DNA of 64,000 nucleotides from Acidobacteriota bacterium (GCA_004298155.1 SCRD01000018.1:310001-374000); one strand, 5' to 3'. Shown: positions 9,239 to 18,855, numbered from the stretch's first letter. Notes: a model not told the origin generated them from the letters alone. Translations and numbers: made by a program.

Positions 9239-10096
9239 TTGCCTTCCAATCAGGACCGTCGCCCGCTCCTTCAAGAACTGGCTGACAGTCTGTTCGCAGT
9301 TGTTTTCCCCACAAAATGCTCCATTTGCGGCGGTGAAGTTGCCAATGTCACCGGCCTTGGCATCTGCCACCAATGCTGGTCCGGGGTCGAAAGATGGGAA
9401 GGGATCTCGTGCGAAAAGTGCGGCCTCCCTATTGTTTCTGAACAAGCCGCTGACGCTGTCCAGGTGCTTTGCGGCGCGTGTCGCGCGAACGATCCTCGTT
9501 TCGATCTTGCCCGTGTTTTCGGGATTTACCGCGGAAGCCTGCGCCTGCTGATCCTCCAATTAAAGTTTAGACAGAGGGAACGCCTGGGCAAAAGGCTAGG
9601 GAGCTTGCTTGCGCATGCCTTCGAGAAGCTTGCCGGCCTGGCTGACGGCGGACCTCTTCTCATAGTTCCTGTCCCACTTTTTCATTTGCGGGAGCGGGAG
9701 AGAGGATACAACCAGGCCCTGCTTTTGGCCAGGGGTTTGAAGCATCGTCTGGGCCGAGTGCCGGGGGGAAAGAACATAAAAATTGATACGGGCCTGCTGC
9801 TTCGCAAACGCGCAACACCCCCGCAGGCTGGCTTAAGGCTACAAGCCCGGCATGAGAACGTGCGCAACGCCTTCGCGGTAGCAAGACCCGAGCATGCGGC
9901 AGGCCGGCAAGTAATCCTGGTAGACGACGTGATGACCACAGGGGCCACGCTATCGTCCTGCGCGGCTGTGTTGAAGAAGCATGGGGCCACAAAAGTATAT
10001 GCCCTGGCAATGGCGCGGGCCACACCACAATTCCCGGACACCGAAAGCTTGCCTCAGGCGGCAAGTGTTGACGAATTTGGCCGTGACTGGACATAA
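9239..10096 (+). CDS. ComF-family phosphoribosyltransferase-like protein
   Basis: About 285 residues. The N-terminus carries a zinc-ribbon-like double CxxC set (CSICGG, CHQCW, CEKCG, CGACR). The C-terminal half is a type I phosphoribosyltransferase domain with the PRPP loop VILVDDVMTTGATLS and the ComF phrase RERGYNQALLLARGL. ComF proteins act in DNA uptake during natural competence in some species. The start is uncertain: all upstream ATGs lie inside the DksA-like gene, so the in-frame TTG at 9239 is proposed. It is followed closely by the HNH endonuclease gene. Confidence 0.82.
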   Translation: MPSNQDRRPLLQELADSLFAVVFPTKCSICGGEVANVTGLGICHQCWSGVERWEGISCEKCGLPIVSEQAADAVQVLCGACRANDPRFDLARVFGIYRGSLRLLILQLKFRQRERLGKRLGSLLAHAFEKLAGLADGGPLLIVPVPLFHLRERERGYNQALLLARGLKHRLGRVPGGKNIKIDTGLLLRKRATPPQAGLRLQARHENVRNAFAVARPEHAAGRQVILVDDVMTTGATLSSCAAVLKKHGATKVYALAMARATPQFPDTESLPQAASVDEFGRDWT

Positions 10097-10141
10097 TGAC
10101 TCCTTACTGACGGGGATAGCGCCCCTTGAGAGGATACGGAC

Positions 10142-10675
10142 ATGGCGGAGGCCAGTGAAAGCCTGTTGCAGGCGCCGGTTCTCGTACTGAACGCGACCTA
10201 TGAGCCTATCAATGTGACTGCGGCCAGGCGGGCCATTGTACTGGTTCTCAAGGGCAACGCCATCACGGAGGAGGAGAACGGCAGCTATCTGCATTCGGCC
10301 AGAATTGCGTACCGCATACCGTCTGTGATTCGGCTTACGGAGTTCCGGCGTATTCCCCATCAGTCGCGTCCACTTTCCCGCAAGAACATCCTGATCCGCG
10401 ACCGCTACACGTGCCAGTTCTGCTACAAGGTTTTTCCGGCTGCCGAATTGACGCTCGACCACATCATCCCGCGATCAAGGGGCGGTCACTCCGACTGGGA
10501 CAATCTTGTTGCCTGCTGTCATGCCTGCAACAGCCGTAAAGGCGATCGGTTGCCTGAAGAGGCGGGTCTCACATTGCGCCGCCAGCCGCGGCCTTTCACT
10601 CTTCACACCAGCCGCCACATCATGCGGATGCTCGGCCGGGCGGACCAGCGCTGGCGCAAGTACCTGTTCTATTGA
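10142..10675 (+). CDS. HNH endonuclease
   Basis: The 177-residue protein contains the HNH signature near residues 90-140. CQFC is followed by [13 protein letters not shown], whose DH pair holds the catalytic His, and by [16 protein letters not shown], whose Cys pair completes the zinc site and whose N and K/R complete the nuclease fold. The N-terminus [20 protein letters not shown] is shared with a widespread, uncharacterised single-copy HNH family that is chromosomal, not phage-restricted. A GAGAGGA site precedes the ATG. It sits 45 bp after the comF-like gene and is probably co-transcribed. Confidence 0.9.
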   Translation: MAEASESLLQAPVLVLNATYEPINVTAARRAIVLVLKGNAITEEENGSYLHSARIAYRIPSVIRLTEFRRIPHQSRPLSRKNILIRDRYTCQFCYKVFPAAELTLDHIIPRSRGGHSDWDNLVACCHACNSRKGDRLPEEAGLTLRRQPRPFTLHTSRHIMRMLGRADQRWRKYLFY

Positions 10676-10722
10676 TTTGACAGGCGAGTGAACACGCTAG
10701 CCAGAGATGCTGGGCGCGCGGC

Positions 10723-12228
10723 CTATGCTCCACCCAGCGGGACCGCTGCCAGGAAATTCAACAAACGAACCATGGCAAGCGTATCCAGGCTGCAGTATTC
10801 CAGAAGAGCGTTGCGCAATCTTGCCTTTTCCTGATCGCTTACATGGCCGCGGACCATCTTCTCCCAGGCCAGCCCTGCCTCCTCGCCCTCCGCCACCTCC
10901 ATCCCTTCATACGCCATGTCGGGAAGAAGCGCCGGCAGCACCTTCTTCAGGGAGAACGAACCCCTGAATTGCGGATGATAGACATTCACTCTGACGATAT
11001 CCAGAAGGTCCCAGAGCCTTGCCCGGATTTGTGAAATCCGGCCGGCATATTCAGGAAGCCAACGTCCCAGTTCTTCCAGGCGCTGGGATTCAAACACCTG
11101 GTTGTAAACAATCACGTGGCCCTCCAGCCCAAGGACGTCCAGCAGTGAAGCGATAAAAGGCGATCTGGGGTCGCTGCCGTCCTCTGCAAGAAACTCATGG
11201 TGTTCCGTCGCGCCGCATGGGGTTTTCCTGACGTGAACAGACCACTGGAATGGAATAGGGTCGTATGGCCTCATGCCGGCAAATCGCGGGAGGGCCGGGT
11301 TCAGAGTTTCGAAATCCATAAAGTAGAGTGGATAAGCTAACTTGCCAATCGCCCGCTTCAAGCCTTTGCCGAAATAGGGTGTCCGAGTCTGGACGCAGTG
11401 GATGGCGCGCTGTTGCCGTTCACTGAGGGGGAAATTTGCAGGAATATCATGGACGGAAGTGATGCCCCTGGCGGCAAGTTGATTGACCTTGGTTGATGAG
11501 ATGCCGGGCAGCAATCGGATGTGGTCTTCCGGCAACTCAGGATTGCAATAGTCGTAGAATTCGCACAAGACGGGATCTTTGCACTGGGGTCCTGGCTGGA
11601 TGTCAGGCGGATCAGGCTGGGAGAGGGCCGCTCGCTGCTGCCGGATCATCTCCGGCAGGTTCCCTCTTAACTTCTCGATTTCCGGCCCCACATTCTGAAC
11701 CTTGAATAGCGCTCTGAGATCATAATCTCGTCCGTCATAGGCATAGTTGCGGTTCAGGTGCATGAGGCAGGGAGAAGCCTGAATACCAGAGGCGTGCAGG
11801 ACGTACTGCTGGATACCGATGTCATAAGGGTGGTGTTTCTTAACGTCGGTAGAGGCTTTGGCTTCCACCAGGCGCCATCCGTCTTGTGGCTCGCGTGCCA
11901 GAATATCCGTCCGGACAACAATATTGTCCTGCCTGAAAGTTCCTTCAAAGATGGTTTGAACGTCCTGGTCAGAAACAAGTTGTGCAGTCTGTTTGATGGC
12001 TTCAGGAAGTTTAAGTTGGCCTGCCTCGACCAGAACGCCTCCAGGGAAGGCCCGCCTGGCCAGTTCGCCGACCTCCCGGCCTTGCGCCAGTTTGGCCACA
12101 GCGGATTCGTCCGGCCGTGCTGCGAATTCAGGATGATGGACCTGGAAATAGAGGCGCTTCAGGCACTGGACGCCTGCCATGAACCTGGATTTCGTCAGCC
12201 TTACGACGGAGTGATTCTTGGACGCCAT
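10723..12228 (-). CDS. DUF2779-type protein: Cas4/RecB-like nuclease fused to a DEDD exonuclease-like domain
   Basis: About 501 residues. The N-terminal half resembles Cas4/AddB nucleases: RLTKSRFMAGVQCLKRLYF supplies one Cys, RTDIL...RLVEAKAS supplies the PD-(D/E)xK residues, and CKDPVLCEFYDYC supplies three more Cys, together enough for a 4Fe-4S cluster. The C-terminal half resembles an RNase H-fold DEDD exonuclease, with YFMDFETLNP, VIVYNQVFE, LWDLLDI and EYCSLDTLAM as candidate acidic motifs. The role is probably DNA processing or repair, but none is proven for the family. An in-frame GTG at 12291 would add 21 residues; the ATG at 12228 fits the family N-terminus better. Confidence 0.82.
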   Translation of the reverse strand: MASKNHSVVRLTKSRFMAGVQCLKRLYFQVHHPEFAARPDESAVAKLAQGREVGELARRAFPGGVLVEAGQLKLPEAIKQTAQLVSDQDVQTIFEGTFRQDNIVVRTDILAREPQDGWRLVEAKASTDVKKHHPYDIGIQQYVLHASGIQASPCLMHLNRNYAYDGRDYDLRALFKVQNVGPEIEKLRGNLPEMIRQQRAALSQPDPPDIQPGPQCKDPVLCEFYDYCNPELPEDHIRLLPGISSTKVNQLAARGITSVHDIPANFPLSERQQRAIHCVQTRTPYFGKGLKRAIGKLAYPLYFMDFETLNPALPRFAGMRPYDPIPFQWSVHVRKTPCGATEHHEFLAEDGSDPRSPFIASLLDVLGLEGHVIVYNQVFESQRLEELGRWLPEYAGRISQIRARLWDLLDIVRVNVYHPQFRGSFSLKKVLPALLPDMAYEGMEVAEGEEAGLAWEKMVRGHVSDQEKARLRNALLEYCSLDTLAMVRLLNFLAAVPLGGA

Positions 12229-12307
12229 TCGAAGGTAGTTAAAGAGAAATGGGGTGGCATGCCTCGCAGCGTGTTCTGAGCAGCATAACACCCCATCGGC
12301 TTTTCCG

Positions 12308-15300
12308 CTAAAACGTAATGGAAGCCCGTAACTGGATTAGCCGAGGTGACGCGTCGGCGCCCAGGAACGACCCGTAGATGCTGGTTGGCGGGCTGACAGT
12401 ATTAAGAATTTGCCCAAACTGGGGATCCGCCACGTTGTTGATGGGCTGGTCGAAATTCGGATGATTAAGCACGTTAAAAAATTGGAAACCAAGTGCAAGC
12501 CTGGCCGACTCCCAGCCTGGCAATGATGTGGTTTTGCTGAGGCCGAGGTCAGTATTGAAATATCCTGGTCCAATGAATCGGTTTCTTCCTTGTATCCCGA
12601 ATCGGCCTGGGTTGTTGGCGGCCGGTGCGAACTGCGAAGCATTAAGGCACGGATGATCCGGGCTGTTGCATGCAACCGTCGGAGCCGCATTATTCAGGTA
12701 GGTAGCGAAAATAGGCCCGCCGAAATTCTGTCCACCCAGATTGCCCTGTGCGGTGAAATCCTCGACGGTGTAGGGAAACCCCGAATGCGTAAAAAGAGAG
12801 CCGGAAGCCTGCCAACCGTTTACCAAGGGCTTCCATCCGTGGCCAAACAACAGCCACCGAATGGGGAGGTCATACACATATGCGAAGTTCAGATTGTGCC
12901 GATTGTCGTAATCGGCGTTGCCATAGTTATCCTTAATGTTATAAGGGTTCTGCGCGTAAAGCGTACTTTCGTTGGTACTGTAAATAAAGGGCAGAGTGCT
13001 CCCGCCGTTCGAGAGGATGTCCAAGGCATGGCCATATGTATAATTCGCTGTGATCAGGCCATGTGAAAAGTTATGTCGGAAGGAAATGGTCATGCCGTTG
13101 TAACTTGAAACTCCGGCGGGTTGCAGAAAGTTGACCTGCGCAAATCTCGCATCTGGGGGAACTGCTGGCATGCCCACAAAATTGTCTGCATATCCGTTGA
13201 TGGAAAAATTCGGTACCAACTCGTGGATGCCGTGGTTCCCGATGTAATTGACGCTTACGATGGTATTCGCCCCAAACCCCTTCTGAATCTCCAGGTTCCA
13301 CTCCTGGTATTGAGGCAAGCGCATCGTATGCTCCGCGCTTGCAAGGTTAGGGGGCGTAAAGGCGGGTACTTGATTTACTATGCTTCCCAACGTTCCACCC
13401 GTTGCAAAAGCCTTTAGAAAAGCCGTATTGGAATCTGAGGCATCCTTAAAAATATTGGATGACTCGTCCGGAGAGATGTTGTTGAAGAGTACGAAAAACG
13501 GATTCGAATAAGGAGGATTTTGCGAAATACTTTCCGTCGTTATGCCTGCAACGCCATCGTAAAACAAGCCGATTCCACCGCGCACAACCACGTTGTGCCC
13601 TGCCCCAAAGGGCTGCCAGGCAATTCCAAAACGGGGCTGCCAGGCGAGGTTGGTCATATCCACAAATTCCTGGCGCTGTCCGATCTGAATGGCCTGGTTA
13701 TAGGGGATATTTACATCGTGGTTCAGGCTGGTAAAAGGCTGTGCGGTGCGGGCAAAGCAGTCGTGCTGACAAACGGGGTTTGAGGCATGGTCACCCCTTA
13801 TGGACAGCGTTAGTTTAAGACCGTGCGCCACTCTCCATTCGTCCTGAGCATAAAATCCCAGGCGATATAGAGCAAAAGGCTGAACCAGCGAAGACGGGAA
13901 ATATTTGTAAAGGAAATCCCCCGTAGAGCCACCGTTGTAGAAATCCGAAAGTCCGAAAAGACCGAGCTCTCCGTTCGACAAGTAACCATAGTCGTAATTG
14001 CTGATGAGGCTGCGGGCGTAATTGAGCCCAAACTTCATATTGTGGTTTCCCATTATCCACGAGTAATCGTCCACAAATTGGTATTGGGTGACATTCCGTC
14101 CCTGGGGGATTATGTAATTATAACCTCCCAGGTTCGTGAGGGACCCGTCCTGAAAAACCATCGTAGCAGGGAAAGTTTGCAGCGCTTTATTCAGGTCGGG
14201 AGCGTTGAAAATTGCTGAATAATACTGCATGGTGGCCCGGAACGAGTTCACTTTATTCGTGCCCATCAAGCGTGTCCATCCGATTTGGCCCTCATCGTCA
14301 GGCTGGTTACTGCCCGCGTTGAAGATCGGGCTTATCGGATCGGTGAGAGTTGCCTGTTGTCCCCGGTCCATCCTCCCGCTGACGAATAGCCTGTCTCTGG
14401 TGCCGAGGTTGAAGTCCAGACGGCCGGCGAGAATCCATTGAGTAGTGAGCTGCCCGACAGTCGAACGAAACCCTAGGACGCATGGATCGCCTGCCGGAAG
14501 ATCGGTGATTCCCACGTCTCCACAAGCCAGCAACGGTGTGGCCCGACTCGCCCCAGGGGCGCCGTTGTAAAGAGAGAAAATATTATTGTAGAAGGGAACG
14601 GAGGCGCCCAAACCCTGGTTCTGCAGATTGTTGATGGTCGCATTCTCAAATTCTGGTGAGGGTATTCTTGTTTGCGTGCTGGTTGGAATCAGCAAGCGGA
14701 TGCCTTCCTGATCCAAAAAGAAGAACGCTTTGTCCTTCACGATCGGGCCACCCAATGAGGCTGACCACTGATTGGCGTTGACGAAGGGGCGGGGCGTATC
14801 GGTGGAATTATTGAAAAAGCTGTTTGCGTCGAGCGCACGGCCGTTCCAGAAGTAATTCGCGTTTCCGTGAAATCCGTTTGTCCCGGATTTTGTCACGTAA
14901 TTGATGTTGGCGCCGGCCAGTCCTCCATACTCTCCCGAATAACCATTGATGACAACGGTTGCTTCTTGCACGTTGTTCTGGCCCATCAGCAGGTTCACAG
15001 CCCCGGAGTTGTTTGTGTTAAAAAGCGGATCCATATCATTCATGCCGTTGACAGTGAACACATTGGACGTGGCAGGCAAACCATAAATTGAGAAATTTCC
15101 GTAGCCCGCACCCGTATTCATCACCGTCCCGGGGGACATCTGAGCCAGGAAAGTCAAATCGTTTCCAGGGTTGGGGATCTGGGAAATCTGCAACGCGTTG
15201 ACCGTCGTGGAAATGTTCGCGTTATTGGTCTCCACCAGGGGCACCTCTGTCGTAACCGTCACGGTCTGCCTGGCTGCACCGACCTTGAGCTCGATGTCCG

Positions 15301-15646
15301 CAGTTTGGATTCTTCCCAAAGAAACTTTCACCGTGCGGACAGTGGTTTGAAATCCGGAAGCCGCAGCAGAAACGGAGTAATTCCCCGGGTCTAGCAGCGC
15401 AAAATGGTAGTTGCCGTTTGCGTCTGTCACAGTTGTTGCTTCAGTGCTGGTTCCCAGGTTCCTGAGCGAAACAGAAGCGCCTGGAATAACTGCTCTCGAA
15501 GAGTCGATCACCCGACCCGTGATTGCTCCGGTCGTGGTTGACTGTGCCAATACTTGAACTGGGAAAAGTGAGAGTAGTGTGAACAACAGCACAGCAAACA
15601 ACGAAGCTTTCATTTTAATGGTCGTATATTGGGAGCATGAAGTCAT
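12308..15646 (-). CDS. Oar-like TonB-dependent outer-membrane receptor
   Basis: This 1,112-residue protein begins with a signal peptide (LFAVLLFTLLSLFPVQVLAQ). A carboxypeptidase-regulatory-like beta sandwich follows (GAITGRVIDSSRAVIPGASVSL ... GNYHFALLDPGNYSV, residues ~38-120), then a plug domain (ISTTVNALQISQIPNPGNDL) and a long beta barrel. This arrangement is typical of the large acidobacterial receptor families thought to import oligosaccharides or peptides. The ATG at 15646 has a strong AGGAGG site 8 bases upstream; an internal ATG at 15613 is less well placed. No partner binding protein is adjacent. A TonB-domain protein lies at 54.1 kb. Confidence 0.93.
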   Translation of the reverse strand: MTSCSQYTTIKMKASLFAVLLFTLLSLFPVQVLAQSTTTGAITGRVIDSSRAVIPGASVSLRNLGTSTEATTVTDANGNYHFALLDPGNYSVSAAASGFQTTVRTVKVSLGRIQTADIELKVGAARQTVTVTTEVPLVETNNANISTTVNALQISQIPNPGNDLTFLAQMSPGTVMNTGAGYGNFSIYGLPATSNVFTVNGMNDMDPLFNTNNSGAVNLLMGQNNVQEATVVINGYSGEYGGLAGANINYVTKSGTNGFHGNANYFWNGRALDANSFFNNSTDTPRPFVNANQWSASLGGPIVKDKAFFFLDQEGIRLLIPTSTQTRIPSPEFENATINNLQNQGLGASVPFYNNIFSLYNGAPGASRATPLLACGDVGITDLPAGDPCVLGFRSTVGQLTTQWILAGRLDFNLGTRDRLFVSGRMDRGQQATLTDPISPIFNAGSNQPDDEGQIGWTRLMGTNKVNSFRATMQYYSAIFNAPDLNKALQTFPATMVFQDGSLTNLGGYNYIIPQGRNVTQYQFVDDYSWIMGNHNMKFGLNYARSLISNYDYGYLSNGELGLFGLSDFYNGGSTGDFLYKYFPSSLVQPFALYRLGFYAQDEWRVAHGLKLTLSIRGDHASNPVCQHDCFARTAQPFTSLNHDVNIPYNQAIQIGQRQEFVDMTNLAWQPRFGIAWQPFGAGHNVVVRGGIGLFYDGVAGITTESISQNPPYSNPFFVLFNNISPDESSNIFKDASDSNTAFLKAFATGGTLGSIVNQVPAFTPPNLASAEHTMRLPQYQEWNLEIQKGFGANTIVSVNYIGNHGIHELVPNFSINGYADNFVGMPAVPPDARFAQVNFLQPAGVSSYNGMTISFRHNFSHGLITANYTYGHALDILSNGGSTLPFIYSTNESTLYAQNPYNIKDNYGNADYDNRHNLNFAYVYDLPIRWLLFGHGWKPLVNGWQASGSLFTHSGFPYTVEDFTAQGNLGGQNFGGPIFATYLNNAAPTVACNSPDHPCLNASQFAPAANNPGRFGIQGRNRFIGPGYFNTDLGLSKTTSLPGWESARLALGFQFFNVLNHPNFDQPINNVADPQFGQILNTVSPPTSIYGSFLGADASPRLIQLRASITF

Positions 15647-16082
15647 TAGAGGTTCCTCCTTGCTAGGACCACTAATAGGTGATGGAAGGTCTGGTTTTGG
15701 TCTGGTGGAGTAGGGGTTCCTGTTCGAGAGTTTCCAGACACCTTCCCACGGCGAATCGATATTAATCTATCGGCATTCGGCGGGACATCCTGTGACTCTA
15801 ATTACGATCTCTTGTGAAAAACGTTGTGTCCTTACGTACCATCGTAGCGCAGCGCACTACTTATATTTCGGTAGAATTCTATCAGGTAAAGACTTGAGTA
15901 TCAAGGACGTATTGCTGATGGCGGGCAGTAAGAAGCGTGGCAAAAGGAATGGAATGTATTCTGGCATGGTTCTCCTGCCACGCTCGCATTTTCGCTTCCC
16001 TCAATCCGATTCCGGAAGGTCGGGTTAACCGTGAGTGGCATTTTTATGTTAAGCAATGTGTTATGTGATACTTAACAAGGCT
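15647..16082. other. Intergenic region between TonB receptor and mutY
   Basis: The 436-bp gap contains the receptor's leader (strong AGGAGG at 15655-15660, minus strand) and a large hairpin at 15934-15984. The short open frame at 15792-16028 has no ribosome site or recognisable sequence, so I treat the rest as non-coding. Confidence 0.4.
15934..15984. repeat. 9-bp perfect inverted repeat downstream of mutY
   Basis: AGCGTGGCA (15934-15942) and TGCCACGCT (15976-15984) pair around a 33-nt loop. The GCGTGGC/GCCACGC core is the same stem as the hairpin at 8739-8767. Confidence 0.45.
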
Positions 16083-17177
16083 CTAAAGTTTGTCCTGCTG
16101 CCTCGAAGCCGTGTTGTTCATCTCTCTGGCAATCTTCCGCGCTAGTTCGGAGACTGCTCCGCGTGCAATGGAACGCGGGTGGAACCAGCGGAAACCATCC
16201 ATAGGGGTTTCTCCGCGGAAATGCCCTTTGTAAACCTGGACTCTGATGAGACGGTAGGTAATGTTGTGCCGAAGCTGGTATGAAGGTCCTTTCAATGAAG
16301 GGACAACCGCCAGCGAGGCGCTCAGTTTCACCTTTAGTGACTTCAGGGCCTCGTTGCCGGTCTTTCCGAGAGCAGAAGGGAAATTCCACAAGTCATCAAG
16401 AAGCCCGTCATCGAGGCCACGTAACAACATAACTTGTTGATTCTTATGAAGAATAGCCACGGCCATGTGCCACTTTTCAGACTGCCGGCGAGGCTTGGGA
16501 TCAGGAAATGCTTCGGGGTTTCCAGAATGGAAGCTCTTGCACCAGGGCTTTAACGGGCACAATGAGCACTGTGGCGATTGTGGCAGGCAAACGGTTTGGC
16601 CTAATTCCATCATAGCCTGATTGAAATTGCCGGGGCTCCGCCGTGATAAAAGCAGATCGAGTTCTTCCTGAACGGTGCGACGAAATTCAGGTTGGGGAAG
16701 GCTACCACTGACCGCAAGCACCCGGGCCATTACCCGCGCCACATTTCCGTCAAGGACCGCAAACGGCCTGTTATAAGCGATGCTCAGCACTGCCTTGGCC
16801 GTGTAGTCTCCCACGCCGGGGAGAGACCGCGCCAGCGCCACTTCCCTGGGAAACCGCCCCTTGTACTTTTCAACCAGCTCCTGCGCTGCCCGGTGGAGAT
16901 TGCGAGCCCGGCGGTAATAGCCGAGGCCCGACCAGAGTTCCAGCACCCGCTCGAGCGGGGCATTTGCCAGATGCTCAACGGTTGGAAATTCGCGAAGGAA
17001 GCGCTGGTAAAAAGGGATGACAGTTTCAATCTGCGTCTGCTGGAGCATAACTTCCGAAAGCCACACGGCATAGGGGGCACTGGAGCTGCGCCAGGGAAGG
17101 GCACGGGAACGGCGCTGGTACCAGCGGAGCAGCGATCGACGGGCCTGGGCGGCGCGGGAACGGTCAGAAAATACCAT
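16083..17177 (-). CDS. mutY: A/G-specific adenine DNA glycosylase MutY
   Basis: MutY removes adenine mispaired with 8-oxoguanine. The 364 residues show the HhH-GPD fold: LPWR, EVMLQQTQIETVIPFY (with the catalytic Glu), LPGVGDYTAKAVLSIAY and the catalytic Asp in VLDGNVARVMAR. Next comes the 4Fe-4S loop C-x6-C-x2-C-x5-C (CLPQSPQCSLCPLKPWC). A C-terminal NUDIX-like 8-oxoG recognition domain begins near residue 240. It lies 9 bp downstream of the VWFA-type gene on the same strand, so the two are probably co-transcribed. Confidence 0.96.
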   Translation of the reverse strand: MVFSDRSRAAQARRSLLRWYQRRSRALPWRSSSAPYAVWLSEVMLQQTQIETVIPFYQRFLREFPTVEHLANAPLERVLELWSGLGYYRRARNLHRAAQELVEKYKGRFPREVALARSLPGVGDYTAKAVLSIAYNRPFAVLDGNVARVMARVLAVSGSLPQPEFRRTVQEELDLLLSRRSPGNFNQAMMELGQTVCLPQSPQCSLCPLKPWCKSFHSGNPEAFPDPKPRRQSEKWHMAVAILHKNQQVMLLRGLDDGLLDDLWNFPSALGKTGNEALKSLKVKLSASLAVVPSLKGPSYQLRHNITYRLIRVQVYKGHFRGETPMDGFRWFHPRSIARGAVSELARKIAREMNNTASRQQDKL

Positions 17178-17186
17178 AGCGGATGG

Positions 17187-18575
17187 CTACTGCCGGCGGC
17201 TCCTTGAATGTCGGTCGCGAAGGGATGACCGCGCGACTTCCGCGGCGGAACCGGGCGCGTAGTAGCCGGAAGGCGACTGTACTCCCACAAGACCGTGCCT
17301 GACCAACTGGACGTGGACGCTGTGGAAACGGCCGTCCTCCCTGGAATCAGTCGGAGCGTATCCCAGCACGTAGTAGGCGGCTGGCAGAGGAATGGCCGCT
17401 TTGAATCCCGACTCCAGGTCGTCCATATTGGCGATGAAGTTGCCCCCGGTCCTGGTGGACAGGTCCTGAAGTACGTCGACTGCCATCGATGCCCTGTCAG
17501 CCGCCATCTGGTTTTTTGCGGTCACGATGGCTTCCCTTTCTTCGTCCAGCCTGCCGTTTTGCGTAGGGGTGGGCATTGGAAGCTGCCTGATCAGGCCGGT
17601 GACGTCCAGAGTGCTGATGATGATGTGAAGGCTTGTTGCACGTCTCGCGAGCAGGTCGATCTCCCTCGCCTGCGAGGCTGCAGGAAATCCGGGAGATGCC
17701 ACGACAATGCTGCGCGGGTCGGGGAGAGTGGAAACCTGGGTGACCAGGCGATCCAGCCCGTCCAGTGTCTTGCGGGACTGGATTTCACTTTCAGCAATCA
17801 CCTGCCTGGCGCGGATGTTGATGCTTTCGGTCATCCGTTTGAGCGTTGCAACCGGCAGGCTGCTCGTGGGGGGATCTTCCTGGCCATCATGCGCGCTGCA
17901 GGCATTCATGTCGTCAAGGGCAATTCTCAGCGCCAGGGGATCATTGCCGTAAAGCAACATCAGGGCCTGAAAGTCCATGAGTGGAGGGCAGGTTTTCGCC
18001 AGGGCTGCTGATGGAAGGTGAGGCTTTATCGCCAGCAAAGCCTTGTGGAGTTTTTCCCGGTCGTCAGTGAAGTTGAGGGTTATCTCGCCTGACGCGGTGA
18101 ACACGCCCACCTTATTCCGCTGTCCCAGTGTTGATTTGAAGAAGGAATAGGCGCTGTCCGTAACGCGGATGGTGTCCGTAAAATCGTAATGCAGATCATC
18201 GAAATAGATTGCAGTATAACGGACGCTTCCGGGAGTGTTCAGGTCCTGAACAGGCTCGGGAATGATGTTGCCGGCAAAATCGCTGATCCGCTGTAAGCGA
18301 TTGTTGTCCCAGAGGCGGAAGTCGCTTTGGCGCAGATTGCTGACTGTTTCTCCCCGCGCGTTGCGGACCACTACGCAAATTTGCACCGGAGGCGACGCAG
18401 GTGAATGGATAATCGCGCCAGGAGGTCGTTTCGTAGCAGCTTGATGGCGCTTGCTCCGCTTCTGGCTGCTGTGCGCCGGAAGGCTGAAAAACAGAACCGC
18501 AAGAACGCAGCACAGAAGCAATCTGACGGCCCACTTGGACCCATAGCTTGCAGAACCAATTTGGCAATCCGTCAT
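17187..18575 (-). CDS. Exported VWFA-related acidobacterial protein (TIGR03436-type)
   Basis: About 462 residues from the ATG at 18575, which has a GAAGG site; upstream in-frame starts lie before a less likely leader. A signal-type hydrophobic stretch (AVRLLLCCVLAVLFFSLPAHS) directs export. After a basic spacer comes a beta-rich region (QICVVVRNARGETVSNLRQSDFRLWDNN) and a von Willebrand A-like domain with YTAIYFDDLHYDF and SIVVASPGF. The C-terminus ends with YYVLGYAPTDSREDGRFHSVHVQL and a GYYAPG motif, the hallmark of this acidobacterial family. The function is unknown; surface adhesion or complex assembly is possible. A paralogue lies at 52.3 kb. Confidence 0.88.
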   Translation of the reverse strand: MTDCQIGSASYGSKWAVRLLLCCVLAVLFFSLPAHSSQKRSKRHQAATKRPPGAIIHSPASPPVQICVVVRNARGETVSNLRQSDFRLWDNNRLQRISDFAGNIIPEPVQDLNTPGSVRYTAIYFDDLHYDFTDTIRVTDSAYSFFKSTLGQRNKVGVFTASGEITLNFTDDREKLHKALLAIKPHLPSAALAKTCPPLMDFQALMLLYGNDPLALRIALDDMNACSAHDGQEDPPTSSLPVATLKRMTESINIRARQVIAESEIQSRKTLDGLDRLVTQVSTLPDPRSIVVASPGFPAASQAREIDLLARRATSLHIIISTLDVTGLIRQLPMPTPTQNGRLDEEREAIVTAKNQMAADRASMAVDVLQDLSTRTGGNFIANMDDLESGFKAAIPLPAAYYVLGYAPTDSREDGRFHSVHVQLVRHGLVGVQSPSGYYAPGSAAEVARSSLRDRHSRSRRQ

Positions 18576-18759
18576 GAAACGACCTTCGAAGGAGGGTGCT
18601 CCCGCCAGGGCGAATGCAGAGAAAACCCGCGCTGCGCGCATGTGCCGACCTCCCGCTCGACACTGCATGACCAGTATTATTTCCCGAGGCTGGAAATGTC
18701 AACTGCGGCTTCGGCCGATTCACGCTTCTTGATTTGCTGCGCGCAATCTGTAATTCTTG

Positions 18760-18855
18760 GAAATCGTGGCGGCGGGCTCATCTTTGAAATCGTAGCGGCG
18801 GGTTTATCCCGCCACAAGCCCCATGTTTTAAATCGGACGGCGGCGTAAAGCCGCC
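18760..18855. repeat. Cluster of REP-like units upstream of ubiD
   Basis: Two 23-bp direct repeats of the form AAATCGTRGCGGCGGG (18760-18782 and 18786-18808) stand 26 bp apart. The second forms a GGCGGG-TTTAT-CCCGCC hairpin (18797-18813). A third palindrome, GGCGGC-GTAAA-GCCGCC, lies at 18839-18855, just ahead of the ubiD start. They resemble short interspersed palindromes often seen in acidobacterial genomes. Confidence 0.65.

Noticed and set aside
15792-16028. 78-codon frame between the TonB receptor and mutY
   Set aside because: No ribosome site or domain, and it contains the large hairpin at 15934-15984.
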